NCBI RefSeq assembly: GCF_000241305.1 | Contig: NZ_BAEH01000132.1 | Coordinates: 1-64,000 of the forward strand | Direction of reading: 5' to 3' | Source of the DNA: Gordonia effusa NBRC 100432 | GTDB taxonomy: Bacteria; Actinomycetota; Actinomycetes; Mycobacteriales; Mycobacteriaceae | DNA length: 64,000 bases | Part shown: positions 1 through 8,338 of the stretch, in pieces | Position numbering within the stretch: position 1 is the stretch's first letter | Layout of the letters: every line of letters starts with the position of its first letter | Translations under genes and position numbers: made by a program | The notes under the pieces: generated by a model | Told to the model about the DNA's origin: nothing | The model's database searches: none | The model's input: the letters and a program-made list of their open reading frames with translations, nothing else

Positions 1-815
1 AAACTGCCGTGCAACGCCACTTTGTAGGTGGCGGCGATGATCATCGTGCCGAGGAGGCCCGATGCCGCCAACGGCGTGAGCAGGCCCAGTACCAGCAGCG
101 CGCCGGCACCGGTTTCGATGATCGGCCCGACGATCGAGAGGGTATGAGCTGCCTGGGGAGCGAAACCGATCGCCGGGTTGTCGGCATTGAGCAAGAAGGT
201 TTCGAATCCGCTCAGCCCCGGACCACTCCACCAGCCGAACAGTTTTTGCGTGCCATGCGCTAATGCGATGAGACCGACGGCCACCCGCAACAACAGAAGT
301 CCGCTATCGAGAGTGCCGCGACGGGTCTCGACGTTACGATCATCGACCGCATCGTCGACTCGCTTGGATTTAGTCGTCGAGTCAGCGGGCAATGCGACTG
401 TGTCTGGCTCGTCGTCCGCATCGTCGAAGTTAACCGGCTGCGTGAGCGAGTCGTCATCGTCTAGCGGCCTGGTTAGCGGCAAAGGAGGCTCCCCGCCCAG
501 TTCGGTGATCGGCGTCGGGGTACGCGGATGTGCTCGCTTGGTTACTCGCGCCGTCGGCTCACGGGACACCAGGTCGTCGGCCGCATCGAGGCTGTCGGCG
601 TCGTCGGCGCCGCGTTCGGCACCCACCGGACGTCGGTCCAATTTGCTCTTGCTGGGCACTACCAGCGGCGTGGTGGCCAGCTCAGTCGGGTCGATGTCAT
701 CAAGGTCCTCGACCCGGCGCATCCCCGACGGGACAGAAAACTCCGACGTCGGTTCGTCATAGGGACTCGACGCCAGTTCGGAGTCCGAGTCCGTCCGTTC
801 GTTTCGCTTGCTCAC
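1..815 (-). CDS. DoxX-family membrane protein with long disordered N-terminus (3' end outside window)
   Basis: The gene runs off the left edge. Translation from the GTG at 815 gives about 135 acidic, low-complexity residues (DDADSLDAADD, DDDDSLTQ), then hydrophobic helices of the DoxX type, including LLLLRVAVGLIALAHGTQKLFGW. The HGTQKLFGWWSGPG stretch is typical of the DoxX/DoxD fold. M. tuberculosis Rv3005c is the positional homolog and is linked in that species to a membrane oxidoreductase complex with SodA and SseA; a similar redox role here is inference. A TAAAGT box lies 8 nt upstream of the GTG, compatible with a near-leaderless message. The gene is divergent from the lppZ-like gene. 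Family call confident; function modest. Confidence 0.85.
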   Translation of the reverse strand, partial: MSKRNERTDSDSELASSPYDEPTSEFSVPSGMRRVEDLDDIDPTELATTPLVVPSKSKLDRRPVGAERGADDADSLDAADDLVSREPTARVTKRAHPRTPTPITELGGEPPLPLTRPLDDDDSLTQPVNFDDADDEPDTVALPADSTTKSKRVDDAVDDRNVETRRGTLDSGLLLLRVAVGLIALAHGTQKLFGWWSGPGLSGFETFLLNADNPAIGFAPQAAHTLSIVGPIIETGAGALLVLGLLTPLAASGLLGTMIIAATYKVALHGS

Positions 816-971
816 GTAGATCAACTTTAAGAGGTAGCCGACAAAAATGCCGGAACCACTCACCGACGCCGGATCACAATTCGATGCCACTTACATCGAT
901 CGTCGGTCCAAACTAGGCCAGTAATGGTCGGCCAGACACGCTCCTCACGCGGTATCACCGCGTCCATCCCC

Positions 972-977
972 TACTGT
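972..977 (+). promoter_or_regulatory. -10 box (TACTGT) for leaderless lppZ-like transcript
   Basis: TACTGT is followed by exactly 7 nt and then the ATG at 985. This places the expected transcription start at the codon and favours that ATG over the upstream GTG at 976. Confidence 0.5.
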
Positions 978-984
978 GGTGTCC

Positions 985-2121
985 ATGAAAAGCGGTCGTT
1001 CGCGCGGTTATCGCATTGTGCTGTTCTCGGTGATGATGACTGCGTTGCTGGTCGCTACCGGCTGTACAAATTTCACCGAGCAGGACAAACAGGCCCAGGC
1101 TGGCGCCTTTAGCTCGGAGCCGAAGGGCGCTCCCCAGACGACAACTGTTCCTCCGCAGTCAACCGAAACCGAGTCGCCGCCCCCACCCGGTCCGTGCGTC
1201 GACCCTGATCCCAATGTCATCACCACCTGTCTGGCATCCACCGGCGATCTGGTTCCGGGCGATGCGCAGGGAGCAACCACCGTCGTCGCCGAGCGGACCA
1301 CCGGCAAGATCATCACCGCCAAGCGATATAGCGAACACAAAGTCGTGGCGAGTTTCGACGTCGACGGTTCCGGCGACGGCGGGCTAATCGCTTTCGCACA
1401 GTCGCCAACCTACGAACAGGACCGTCTGCTCTACGCCTTGATCACCACTCCCACCGACAACCGAGTTGTGCGGATAGCGCCGGGTGATGTCGCCAAACCA
1501 ATCCTCGTCGGTATCCCCAAGGGGCCTATGGGCAATATGGGCGCGATGTTCTTCAACTCGGCCAACGAGTTGATCGTTGCCACCGGCAATACTGGCAACC
1601 CCGCGGCGGCAACCGATCCAGGATCGCTGGCCGGCAAACTCTTGTCGATCACCTCGTTGACGTCGGGCGGAAACGCGCGGCCCAAAATCCTGGCTTCCGG
1701 GCTCGGATCGAATGTGTCGCTGTGCGCCAGCGCGACCACCTCGAGTCTCTACATCGCCGATCGAACAGCCATCGAAGACCGGCTGTCGGTGTATAGCAAG
1801 TCGGGTCTCAAACCTATCTGGACCTGGCCCGACAAACCACAGATCGCTGGTTGCGCGGTAGCTGGCAACGCCATCTACGTCACGACCACTCGCACCAAAC
1901 ACATCGAGGGGATCATCGAACCGACACCGTCCAAGCCGACGGTGCAAAAACCTAACGTGGTGCTGAAGGATCAGTACGGAGCGCTGGGCCGAATCGCCGG
2001 TTTGCCCAACGGGCTGCTGCAGTTCGCGACGGTCAACAAGCAATACGGCAAGGCAGTCAGTACCGACGAACGTGTCATCAGGTTCATGCCGTCTATGTCT
2101 CCTTTGAATGAGCGGGACTAG
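985..2121 (+). CDS. lppZ: LppZ-like lipoprotein, glucose/sorbosone dehydrogenase-type beta-propeller
   Basis: 378 residues. The N-terminus has a basic MKSGRSRGYR segment, a hydrophobic core and a lipobox-like VATGC, so the mature protein should be lipid-anchored outside the membrane. After a Pro/Thr-rich linker come repeated beta-propeller-like segments (GGLIAFAQSPTYEQDRLLYA; LAGKLLSI; YIADRTAIEDRLSVY) resembling the soluble glucose/L-sorbosone dehydrogenase family. Whether PQQ or sugar is bound cannot be told. Position next to doxX and before gatB matches Rv3006 (lppZ). The ATG at 985 is chosen because a TAnnnT box lies 7 nt upstream. It converges on gatB with a short gap that holds no strong hairpin. 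Confidence 0.85.
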   Translation: MKSGRSRGYRIVLFSVMMTALLVATGCTNFTEQDKQAQAGAFSSEPKGAPQTTTVPPQSTETESPPPPGPCVDPDPNVITTCLASTGDLVPGDAQGATTVVAERTTGKIITAKRYSEHKVVASFDVDGSGDGGLIAFAQSPTYEQDRLLYALITTPTDNRVVRIAPGDVAKPILVGIPKGPMGNMGAMFFNSANELIVATGNTGNPAAATDPGSLAGKLLSITSLTSGGNARPKILASGLGSNVSLCASATTSSLYIADRTAIEDRLSVYSKSGLKPIWTWPDKPQIAGCAVAGNAIYVTTTRTKHIEGIIEPTPSKPTVQKPNVVLKDQYGALGRIAGLPNGLLQFATVNKQYGKAVSTDERVIRFMPSMSPLNERD

Positions 2122-2193
2122 GTACGACGCATACCTGTGCGGTCGCCCGCAACCAGATTGGGTGCGCGGCCAGTAGGAGCCTTACTCGCCTAC

Positions 2194-3705
2194 CTACTCG
2201 ACGCCGACACTGGCCAGCACGAGCTCTTTCACCCGCGCCGGATCAGCTTGTCCCCTAGTCGCTTTCATAACGTCGCCGACGATCTTGCCGGCCGCCGCGA
2301 CCTTGCCGGAGCGGATCTTGTCGGCGATGTCGGGGTTAGCGGCCAATGCGTCGTCGACGGCCTTCTGCAGCGCGGAATCATCGCGCACCACTTCGAGGCC
2401 GCGGTCGGCCACGATCTGCTCGGGCTCGCCGTCACCGTCGAGTACTCCGACGACGACTTGTTGAGCCAGCTTGTTGGTGAGTTTGCCCTCGGTGACCAGT
2501 GCGATCACTTTGGCGACCTGCGCCGGGGTGATGGGCAGATCAGCTAATTCGGTTTCTCGCGTATTCGCCTGCTGCGCAAGGAAAGACACCCACCAACTGC
2601 GCGCGGCCTCGGCGGGTGCACCCGCCTCGGTCGTCTCGATGATGAGGTCGATCGCGCCGACGTTGACGAGGTCGCGCATCACCTCGTCGGAGACACCCCA
2701 CTCAGCCTGAATGCGGGCGCGGCGCACCCACGGCAGCTCCGGAAGAGTCTTCGACAGTTCTTCGACCCAGGCCGAATCCGGTTGTACCGGAGGAAGATCC
2801 GGTTCCGGGAAGTACCGGTAGTCTTCGGCGGTCTCTTTGCGCCGGCCAGCCGAGGTAGTGCCGTCGGCCTCTGCGAAATGCCGGGTCTCCTGGATCACCT
2901 CACCGCCGTCACGCAAGACCGCGGCCTGCCGCCGCATCTCGTAGCGAACGGCCACCTCGACGCTCTTGAGCGAGTTGACGTTCTTAGTCTCGGTGCGGGT
3001 ACCGAATTCCGTTGCACCCGTTGGTTTCAGCGAGACGTTGGCGTCGCAGCGCAAAGATCCCTGATCCATCCTGACGTCGGATACGTCGAGTGCCTTGAGC
3101 AAATCGCGCAGCGCGGTCACATAGGCGCGAGCTACCTCGGGTGCGCGCTCACCGGTACCTTCGATGGGCCGGGTGACGATCTCGACCAGCGGCACGCCCG
3201 CACGGTTGTAGTCGAGTAGCGAATGACTGGCGCCGTGGATACGACCGGTCCCGCCGATATGCAGCGACTTGCCGGTGTCCTCTTCCATATGGGCGCGTTC
3301 GATCTCCACCCGCCACGGCGTGCCATCGGGTAGCACCACGTCGAGGTACCCGTCGTAGGCGATGGGGTCGTCGTACTGACTGATCTGATAGTTCTTCGGC
3401 TGGTCGGGGTAGAAATAGTTCTTGCGCGCGAACAGCGACGACGGGCGGATCGAACAGTTCAACGCCAGTCCGATGCGGATGGCTGACTCGATGGCCTTGG
3501 CATTGACCACCGGCAGCGACCCCGGTAGACCGATACACACTGGGCACACTTGGGTATTGGGTTCAGCACCGAATGTCGTCGGGCAGCCGCAGAACATCTT
3601 GGTCGCCGTACCAAGCTCGACGTGTACTTCCATACCCAGCACCGGGTCGTATGACGCGATGACGTCGTCGTAGTCGAGCAGTGAATCGGTTGTCGCCGCA
3701 GTCAT
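2194..3705 (-). CDS. gatB: Aspartyl/glutamyl-tRNA(Asn/Gln) amidotransferase subunit B
   Basis: 503 residues, normal for GatB. This subunit of cytosolic GatCAB binds misacylated tRNA and phosphorylates the Glu/Asp side chain before amidation. The diagnostic N-terminal stretch [10 protein letters not shown] and zinc-site-like cysteines ([18 protein letters not shown]) are present, followed by the [13 protein letters not shown] segment and a C-terminal YqeY-like tRNA-binding tail ([19 protein letters not shown]). gatA and gatC lie about 6 kb away, separated by pfkA and accessory genes; in M. tuberculosis only pfkA intervenes. A TAAACT box 7 nt before the ATG suggests a leaderless message. Confidence 0.97.
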   Translation of the reverse strand: MTAATTDSLLDYDDVIASYDPVLGMEVHVELGTATKMFCGCPTTFGAEPNTQVCPVCIGLPGSLPVVNAKAIESAIRIGLALNCSIRPSSLFARKNYFYPDQPKNYQISQYDDPIAYDGYLDVVLPDGTPWRVEIERAHMEEDTGKSLHIGGTGRIHGASHSLLDYNRAGVPLVEIVTRPIEGTGERAPEVARAYVTALRDLLKALDVSDVRMDQGSLRCDANVSLKPTGATEFGTRTETKNVNSLKSVEVAVRYEMRRQAAVLRDGGEVIQETRHFAEADGTTSAGRRKETAEDYRYFPEPDLPPVQPDSAWVEELSKTLPELPWVRRARIQAEWGVSDEVMRDLVNVGAIDLIIETTEAGAPAEAARSWWVSFLAQQANTRETELADLPITPAQVAKVIALVTEGKLTNKLAQQVVVGVLDGDGEPEQIVADRGLEVVRDDSALQKAVDDALAANPDIADKIRSGKVAAAGKIVGDVMKATRGQADPARVKELVLASVGVE

Positions 3706-3712
3706 GCTGATC

Positions 3713-3718
3713 AGTTTA
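3713..3718 (-). promoter_or_regulatory. -10 box (TAAACT) for leaderless gatB transcript
   Basis: On the minus strand TAAACT is followed by 7 nt and the gatB ATG. No Shine-Dalgarno-like sequence lies between them. Confidence 0.5.
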
Positions 3719-3877
3719 TGCGGCGACTGAGCAAGACTGGGCGCCGCCCTTACCGTCGGCCAACACAGCCTGGCGGAATCTCAGGCGCGGTTGGGGGACT
3801 TCACCGATGCGCCAACCCGGGCGTCGGCAATACCGTGGGATCCACAACGCAGGAAAGAATCGACTGAGGAGTACACC

Positions 3878-4213
3878 ATGACCGCTGACGCCTTCCCGAC
3901 CGGCTCGCAGGGCCCGGCATCGACCTCCCCGCCGATCGTCGACGCCCCACGCAAGCTGTACCGCTCGCGCGGCGACAATTGGCTCGGCGGCGTGTGCGCT
4001 GGCCTGGCAAAGTACTTCGGTTGGGACACAACACTTGTTCGCATCGCGTTCGTTGTCTCGATCCTGCTCCCCGGACCTCAGGTCCTCGTCTATCTGGCGT
4101 TGTGGATCATCATCCCGCAAGAACCGGTGGCCCCCGTCCCTGTAATCGGAGCTGGCCAAACCACCACCGTCGACTTCAGCAAAGACAATCCGACCACCTT
4201 CCCGCCGGCCTGA
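3878..4213 (+). CDS. PspC-domain membrane protein
   Basis: 111 residues. A short Pro/Ser-rich N-terminus leads into a PspC domain: RKLYRSRGDNWLGGVCAGLAKYFG, then DTTLVRIAFVVSILL, then a membrane segment ending LVYLALWIIIP. PspC-family proteins are small inner-membrane stress proteins; in this lineage they occur alone without the full phage-shock operon, and no pspA is seen nearby. The start is set by TGAGGAG (3864-3870) 7 nt before the ATG. A longer reading from 3791 would add 29 unsupported residues. It converges on pfkA, and a nested palindrome fills the gap. Confidence 0.88.
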   Translation: MTADAFPTGSQGPASTSPPIVDAPRKLYRSRGDNWLGGVCAGLAKYFGWDTTLVRIAFVVSILLPGPQVLVYLALWIIIPQEPVAPVPVIGAGQTTTVDFSKDNPTTFPPA

Positions 4214-4273
4214 CGTCGGCTACCTTGATCCGCCGACGAAACCGAGCGTGGACGTCGCTCGTGTTTCGTCGGC

Positions 4274-4348
4274 CCCCGAAAACCGCACCGTATCGCCTAT
4301 CCGAGGGCAACATGCCCTCGGAGGGGGCAGACGGTGCGGTTTTCAGGG
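4274..4348. terminator. Nested palindrome A between pspC and pfkA (bidirectional terminator candidate)
   Basis: Outer arms GAAAACCGCACCGT (4278-4291) and its exact complement (4331-4344) enclose two 9-nt spacers and an inner 9-bp hairpin CCGAGGGCA-ACA-TGCCCTCGG (4301-4321). The outer arm carries AAAA/TTTT, so transcripts from either side would end in a short U run. It ends just before the pfkA stop codon. Confidence 0.7.
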
Positions 4349-5383
4349 CTAGCCGAACAATTGCCGGTAGTCCGCGTAGCTCTCTGGTGGCACCGTCTTC
4401 AGGTCGGCCAGCGCCTCCGCAAAATCTACGCGTGCGATATTCGTCCCGTGCAGCGCGACCATCTGGCCCCAGCCACCGTCGGCGATCAGGTCGGTGACGG
4501 CCATGCCCAGCCGAGTCGCCAGCACCCGATCGAATGCCGACGGCGCACCGCCACGTTGAATATGTCCCAAAACTGTTGAGCGCGTTTCGATTCCAGTGTG
4601 CTCCTCGATCAACGGCGCCAGTACTTCGCCGATGCCGCCGAGTCGGGGACGATTAAATCCGTCGAGTCCCTTGGTGGAGTGCGCCTCGTCCATATCCGGA
4701 AACTTGAAACCCTCGGCGACGACGACCATCGGTGCTCGACCACGGTGCACGACGCTGCGGACCCACTCGGAGATCTGTTCGATGGTCTCCGGCTGTTCAG
4801 GAATCAGGATCGCGTGCGCACCACCGGCAATACCGGAGAACAGTGCGATCCACCCCGCGTGCCGGCCCATGACCTCAAGCACCATGCAGCGCTTGTGGGA
4901 ATTGCCTGTGGTGCGCAGACGGTCGATCGCCTCAGTGGCTATCTCAACGGCAGTGGAGAAGCCGAAGGTGTAATCGGTTGCGGCGAGGTCGTTGTCGATC
5001 GTCTTAGGCACCCCGACGATATTCACGCCGTCCTCGAACAGCCTCTTCGACGCGCTCGCGGTACCTTCACCGCCGATAGCGATTATTCCGTCGATACCCA
5101 GCTGCTTCATCCGCTTCTTGATGTTCTCCGCGCCGCCGTCGGGCTCGCGGTACGGACCGACGCGGCTAGTCCTTATTATCGTGCCGCCCTGGCTGGACAG
5201 GCCACGCACCGAACGGCGGTCGAGCGTGATGGCGTTGCCTTCGATGAGGCCCTTCCACCCGTCGAGGAACCCGACGAACTCCTGGCCGTGCACGGTCTCG
5301 CCTTTGAGGACCGCACCCCGAATCACCGCGTTGAGCCCTGGACAGTCACCGCCGGACGTGAGGATGCCGAGCCGCTTTGCCAT
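4349..5383 (-). CDS. pfkA: 6-phosphofructokinase
   Basis: 344 residues, normal for actinobacterial PfkA (Rv3010c position). It phosphorylates fructose 6-phosphate in glycolysis. Visible motifs are the phosphate-binding TSGGDCPGLNAVIRG at the N-terminus, the catalytic-loop PKTIDNDLAATDYTFG with TIDND, the MGRHAGWIA substrate segment and GHIQRGGAPSAFDR near the C-terminus. The nucleotide loop reads GGEGT rather than GGDGT; the Gly after the acidic residue suggests ATP rather than pyrophosphate as donor, which is inference. The start has a good ribosome site (GAAAGGTGA). Monocistronic between convergent pspC and the upstream response regulator. Confidence 0.96.
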   Translation of the reverse strand: MAKRLGILTSGGDCPGLNAVIRGAVLKGETVHGQEFVGFLDGWKGLIEGNAITLDRRSVRGLSSQGGTIIRTSRVGPYREPDGGAENIKKRMKQLGIDGIIAIGGEGTASASKRLFEDGVNIVGVPKTIDNDLAATDYTFGFSTAVEIATEAIDRLRTTGNSHKRCMVLEVMGRHAGWIALFSGIAGGAHAILIPEQPETIEQISEWVRSVVHRGRAPMVVVAEGFKFPDMDEAHSTKGLDGFNRPRLGGIGEVLAPLIEEHTGIETRSTVLGHIQRGGAPSAFDRVLATRLGMAVTDLIADGGWGQMVALHGTNIARVDFAEALADLKTVPPESYADYRQLFG

Positions 5384-5499
5384 ATGTCACCTTTCGGGCC
5401 TGAGAGTTCGACGGACACCGCCTCAAATGTAGTGTGCTGACGACGCTCCCGCGCGCTGTCTGGATCAGCGCCCGCTGGCTCTACAGGATCAACCGAACA

Positions 5500-6144
5500 C
5501 TATTTCAGCCCATTCTCGTACGCGAACACCACAGCCTGGGCACGGTCGCGCAATCCAAGCTTTCCCAAGACGCTCGACACGTGGGTCTTCACCGTCTGCT
5601 CCGAGACGAACAACTCTCCCGCGATCTCACCGTTCGACTTACCGTCAGCAACCAGATCGAGCACTTCGCGCTCACGAGGGGTGAGACCGTCGGCGGCACG
5701 GCTGCGCACCGGGCGACGTCGCGTCGCGGTTAGTTCGGCGATCAGGCGCTTGGTGATCGACGGCGCGAGTAGCGCATCCCCGTCCGCGACAACCCGCACC
5801 GCGCGGGTCAGTTCCTCGGCGGGGGCGTCTTTCAGCATGAAACCCGACGCCCCGATTCGCAGTGCCTCGTAGACGTAGTCATCGATGTCGAAAGTGGTCA
5901 GCATCAACACCTTTGTCGATGACCCGCTAGCGATGATTTGTTCAGCGGCCCACAAACCGTCTTTGCGCGGCATACGCACATCCATCAGCACCACGTCGGG
6001 CTTCAATCGACCGACGATCTCGACCGCCGCGACGCCGTCGTCGGCATCACCGAGCACGGAGATATCCGAGCTTGCGGCGAGCAGTGCGGAGAATCCGGCG
6101 CGCACCATCGCCTGGTCGTCAGCGACGACTACCGTAATCGACAC
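5500..6144 (-). CDS. NarL/FixJ-family response regulator
   Basis: 214 residues from a GTG start. The receiver domain (1-120) has acidic residues after VVVADDQAMVRAGF, the phospho-acceptor Asp in DVVLMDVRMPRKDG, the Thr of VLMLTTFD and the Lys of GFMLKDAP. The LuxR-type HTH (about 150-210) reads LTPREREVLDLVADGKSNGEIA then VKTHVSSVLGKLGLRDR. It lies 9 nt downstream of the sensor kinase gene on the same strand, so the two form one operon and cognate pair. The stimulus cannot be deduced. The pair is absent from the matching M. tuberculosis interval between pfkA and gatA. Confidence 0.95.
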   Translation of the reverse strand: MSITVVVADDQAMVRAGFSALLAASSDISVLGDADDGVAAVEIVGRLKPDVVLMDVRMPRKDGLWAAEQIIASGSSTKVLMLTTFDIDDYVYEALRIGASGFMLKDAPAEELTRAVRVVADGDALLAPSITKRLIAELTATRRRPVRSRAADGLTPREREVLDLVADGKSNGEIAGELFVSEQTVKTHVSSVLGKLGLRDRAQAVVFAYENGLK

Positions 6145-6153
6145 CGCAGCAGT

Positions 6154-7563
6154 CTATCCCGAAGTAGCACCGTCGGCCGGGACGGTTTCATCCTCCGACG
6201 CTGCTGGTTGCGATGAAACTTCTTCACTATCAACAGGTTTCGATAGGTCTACCCGATCACCGGCCTCCGACGTCGATTGGTTCGCGTCAGTCGTCGGCGG
6301 TTCGATCACAACCGGCTCCCGCACCCCCGGACGATTCGGGATCACCGCGTGCACCGCGAATCCGCCGTCGGATGTCGGACCGGTATCCACTTGTCCCCCA
6401 ACGCTCTTCGCACGCTCGTCCATGCCAAGGAGTCCGACGCCGCTACCGCCGGCGTCGAGCGATTCGGTGATCGGGACCGAATTCACGACCGTCAGTACCG
6501 TCGCATCGGGCGTTCCCACCAGCGCGACGATGACCTGAGCACCGGGTGCATGCCGGGTCGCATTGGCCAATGATTCCTGCACAATGCGATAAATCACCAA
6601 GGCCGACGACTCCCCGATCTGTGTGTGGTCGGTGGTGTCGGTGAACGTGACTGCCACACCGGCGCCGCGGGTGGCCGAAATCAGTGAATCAATCTCTGCC
6701 ATACCGGGATTCGGCGCTGCCAGTGCACCGTTGTCCAATCGCAACACACCAAGCAACTGACGTACCTCGTCAAGCGACTCACGGGCCGCGACGGCAATGC
6801 CGTCGAATTCGGCGATCGTCAGCGGTCCAAGCTCCTCCGGTAGCCGGTATTGCGCGGTTTGCGCCATCACCACCACCGTCGACATCCGGTGTGCCACAAC
6901 ATCATGCAGATCTCGGGCAATCCGGGCGCGCTCACGCAGAACGGCCTGCTGTGATTGCGCCAGTTCGGTTTCTTCGGTACGTTCGGCTAGCAGTCGCCGC
7001 GACTGGAATAGGTACCGCAGCAATGCCGAAACCACGGCGATGAACCCGATGGCAAAGATCCAACCGCCGCGTTGATCAGGCGGCGCGGCGAACCACAGCA
7101 AGACCATCGTGCATGCCGCTACTAACGGAATCTGTCTGATTGGGCCACGTAGGCACGTCATCGCGGTTAGCACCAGCAACGCGATGATATGAGTGACCTG
7201 AATCGACCACGGCCAGCCGTTGACCGTCGGGACGAACAGCGTCATCACCACAGCGGTAACTACCGAGATACCCCACCCAATCGTCGGACTGGCCCACGCG
7301 AGCGCCACCGGAAGAACCGCGCCACCGGAAAGCACTGGAAGCAGATAGGCGAATACGTCGTGGGTCACGGGCAGCGTCGGCCAGGCGACGGACCACATGA
7401 TGAGCGCAACAACCAGAAAGAACACATTGGTCGATCGCGATAGGTACGCGTGAATAGCCGGATCCTGCAGTGCGGGCAGGTCGGACACGTTATGCGCGGC
7501 CGCACGACCGAGCCGAACGACGTTTCGCCGGCCCCGCCGCAGCATCGCAGTTTTTTTACCCAT
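6154..7563 (-). CDS. NarL-type sensor histidine kinase (HisKA_3)
   Basis: 469 residues. Several hydrophobic membrane segments occupy roughly residues 40-190, then a HisKA_3 dimerisation domain with the phospho-acceptor His in RARIARDLHDVVAHRMS, and a HATPase_c domain (IVQESLANATRHAPG; GSGVGLLGMDERAKSVGG). A Ser/Thr/Asp-rich tail of about 45 residues follows. The ATG at 7563 is chosen because TACGGT lies 7 nt upstream (leaderless geometry); a longer reading to 7602 or 7662 is possible but lacks a ribosome site. Cognate to the response regulator directly downstream. Confidence 0.93.
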   Translation of the reverse strand: MGKKTAMLRRGRRNVVRLGRAAAHNVSDLPALQDPAIHAYLSRSTNVFFLVVALIMWSVAWPTLPVTHDVFAYLLPVLSGGAVLPVALAWASPTIGWGISVVTAVVMTLFVPTVNGWPWSIQVTHIIALLVLTAMTCLRGPIRQIPLVAACTMVLLWFAAPPDQRGGWIFAIGFIAVVSALLRYLFQSRRLLAERTEETELAQSQQAVLRERARIARDLHDVVAHRMSTVVVMAQTAQYRLPEELGPLTIAEFDGIAVAARESLDEVRQLLGVLRLDNGALAAPNPGMAEIDSLISATRGAGVAVTFTDTTDHTQIGESSALVIYRIVQESLANATRHAPGAQVIVALVGTPDATVLTVVNSVPITESLDAGGSGVGLLGMDERAKSVGGQVDTGPTSDGGFAVHAVIPNRPGVREPVVIEPPTTDANQSTSEAGDRVDLSKPVDSEEVSSQPAASEDETVPADGATSG

Positions 7564-7570
7564 GCCTGCA

Positions 7571-7576
7571 ACCGTA
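7571..7576 (-). promoter_or_regulatory. -10 box (TACGGT) for leaderless kinase/regulator operon
   Basis: Minus-strand TACGGT, 7 nt, then ATG 7563. It decides between three possible starts for the histidine kinase. Confidence 0.45.
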
Positions 7577-7716
7577 GGCGTCGACGCACGCCGTGTCGTC
7601 ATACTTCTGAGCGAGATTCTTCTCCCCCGCAAGGTCGACTCGCCGGCGCCACGTCGCACCAAGAAGCCAGGTGTGGTCGGCTCTCTGGTCCGATGTCCGA
7701 CGGCGACCGGCGCTCA

Positions 7717-7722
7717 TAGCGT
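7717..7722 (+). promoter_or_regulatory. -10 box (TAGCGT) for leaderless phospholipase-like transcript
   Basis: TAGCGT, then 7 nt, then ATG 7730; no ribosome site. It is divergent from the kinase promoter about 150 nt away. Confidence 0.5.
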
Positions 7723-7729
7723 CCTTGTC

Positions 7730-8338
7730 ATGACTTCAACACGGCTACGAAAGTTGCTGCAACAGACCATCTTCACGCTGGCTATGGGATCGGTCGCGAT
7801 ACTTGCGCTGGCTGCTCCCGGCACCGCTCATTCCTCGGCGCCACCGCGCGCCGAAGACCCAGCCGCCGCCGCTACAGTTGCCGCGCTGGTCGGCTCCGAC
7901 CCGGCGAGCGCACTCACTCATCTGCCGCCGTCATTCGCGACGACGATGGGCTACCGGCCCATCGTCGAGCAGATGGCCGACGGACGATTTCCGGCCAATC
8001 CGTCTGGTTCGTGCTCGTCGCCGGTCCCGCTGCCGGCTCGCTTTGAACCACTGTGCCGCACCCACGACTTGGGCTATGACCTACTTCGCTACGCGGACCG
8101 TTCGGGACATCCACTCGGCGGCTGGGCGCGCACGGCTCTCGACTCCATGCTGATCGATCGGATGACCGTTAGCTGCACTGATCCGACGTGTACGGCGTCG
8201 GCGAGTGTCGCGCAGGCCGCGCTGGGACTCAATACCTGGCGCCAGCACGACGGCGCACCCGCGAGCGGTGAAACCACATTCGACATCGTCGTCGGGCTTG
8301 GTCAGCGCGGCATCGAATCCCTTCTGGGACAACGGTAA
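7730..8338 (+). CDS. Secreted phospholipase A2-like protein
   Basis: 202 residues. The N-terminus is a signal peptide (basic TSTRLRKLLQQ, then IFTLAMGSVAILALAAPGTAHS), so export is expected. The mature part contains CRTHDLGYDLLRYA, which matches the Cys-x2-His-Asp catalytic/calcium-site helix of prokaryotic phospholipase A2 (PF09056-like), and further cysteines (GSCSSP, SCTDPTC) that could form disulfides. Activity as a phospholipase is inferred from the HD motif. Its TAA stop overlaps the ATG of the next gene (TAATG), so the two are translationally coupled. The start is set by a TAnnnT box 7 nt upstream. Not part of the conserved M. tuberculosis gene order. Confidence 0.8.
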   Translation: MTSTRLRKLLQQTIFTLAMGSVAILALAAPGTAHSSAPPRAEDPAAAATVAALVGSDPASALTHLPPSFATTMGYRPIVEQMADGRFPANPSGSCSSPVPLPARFEPLCRTHDLGYDLLRYADRSGHPLGGWARTALDSMLIDRMTVSCTDPTCTASASVAQAALGLNTWRQHDGAPASGETTFDIVVGLGQRGIESLLGQR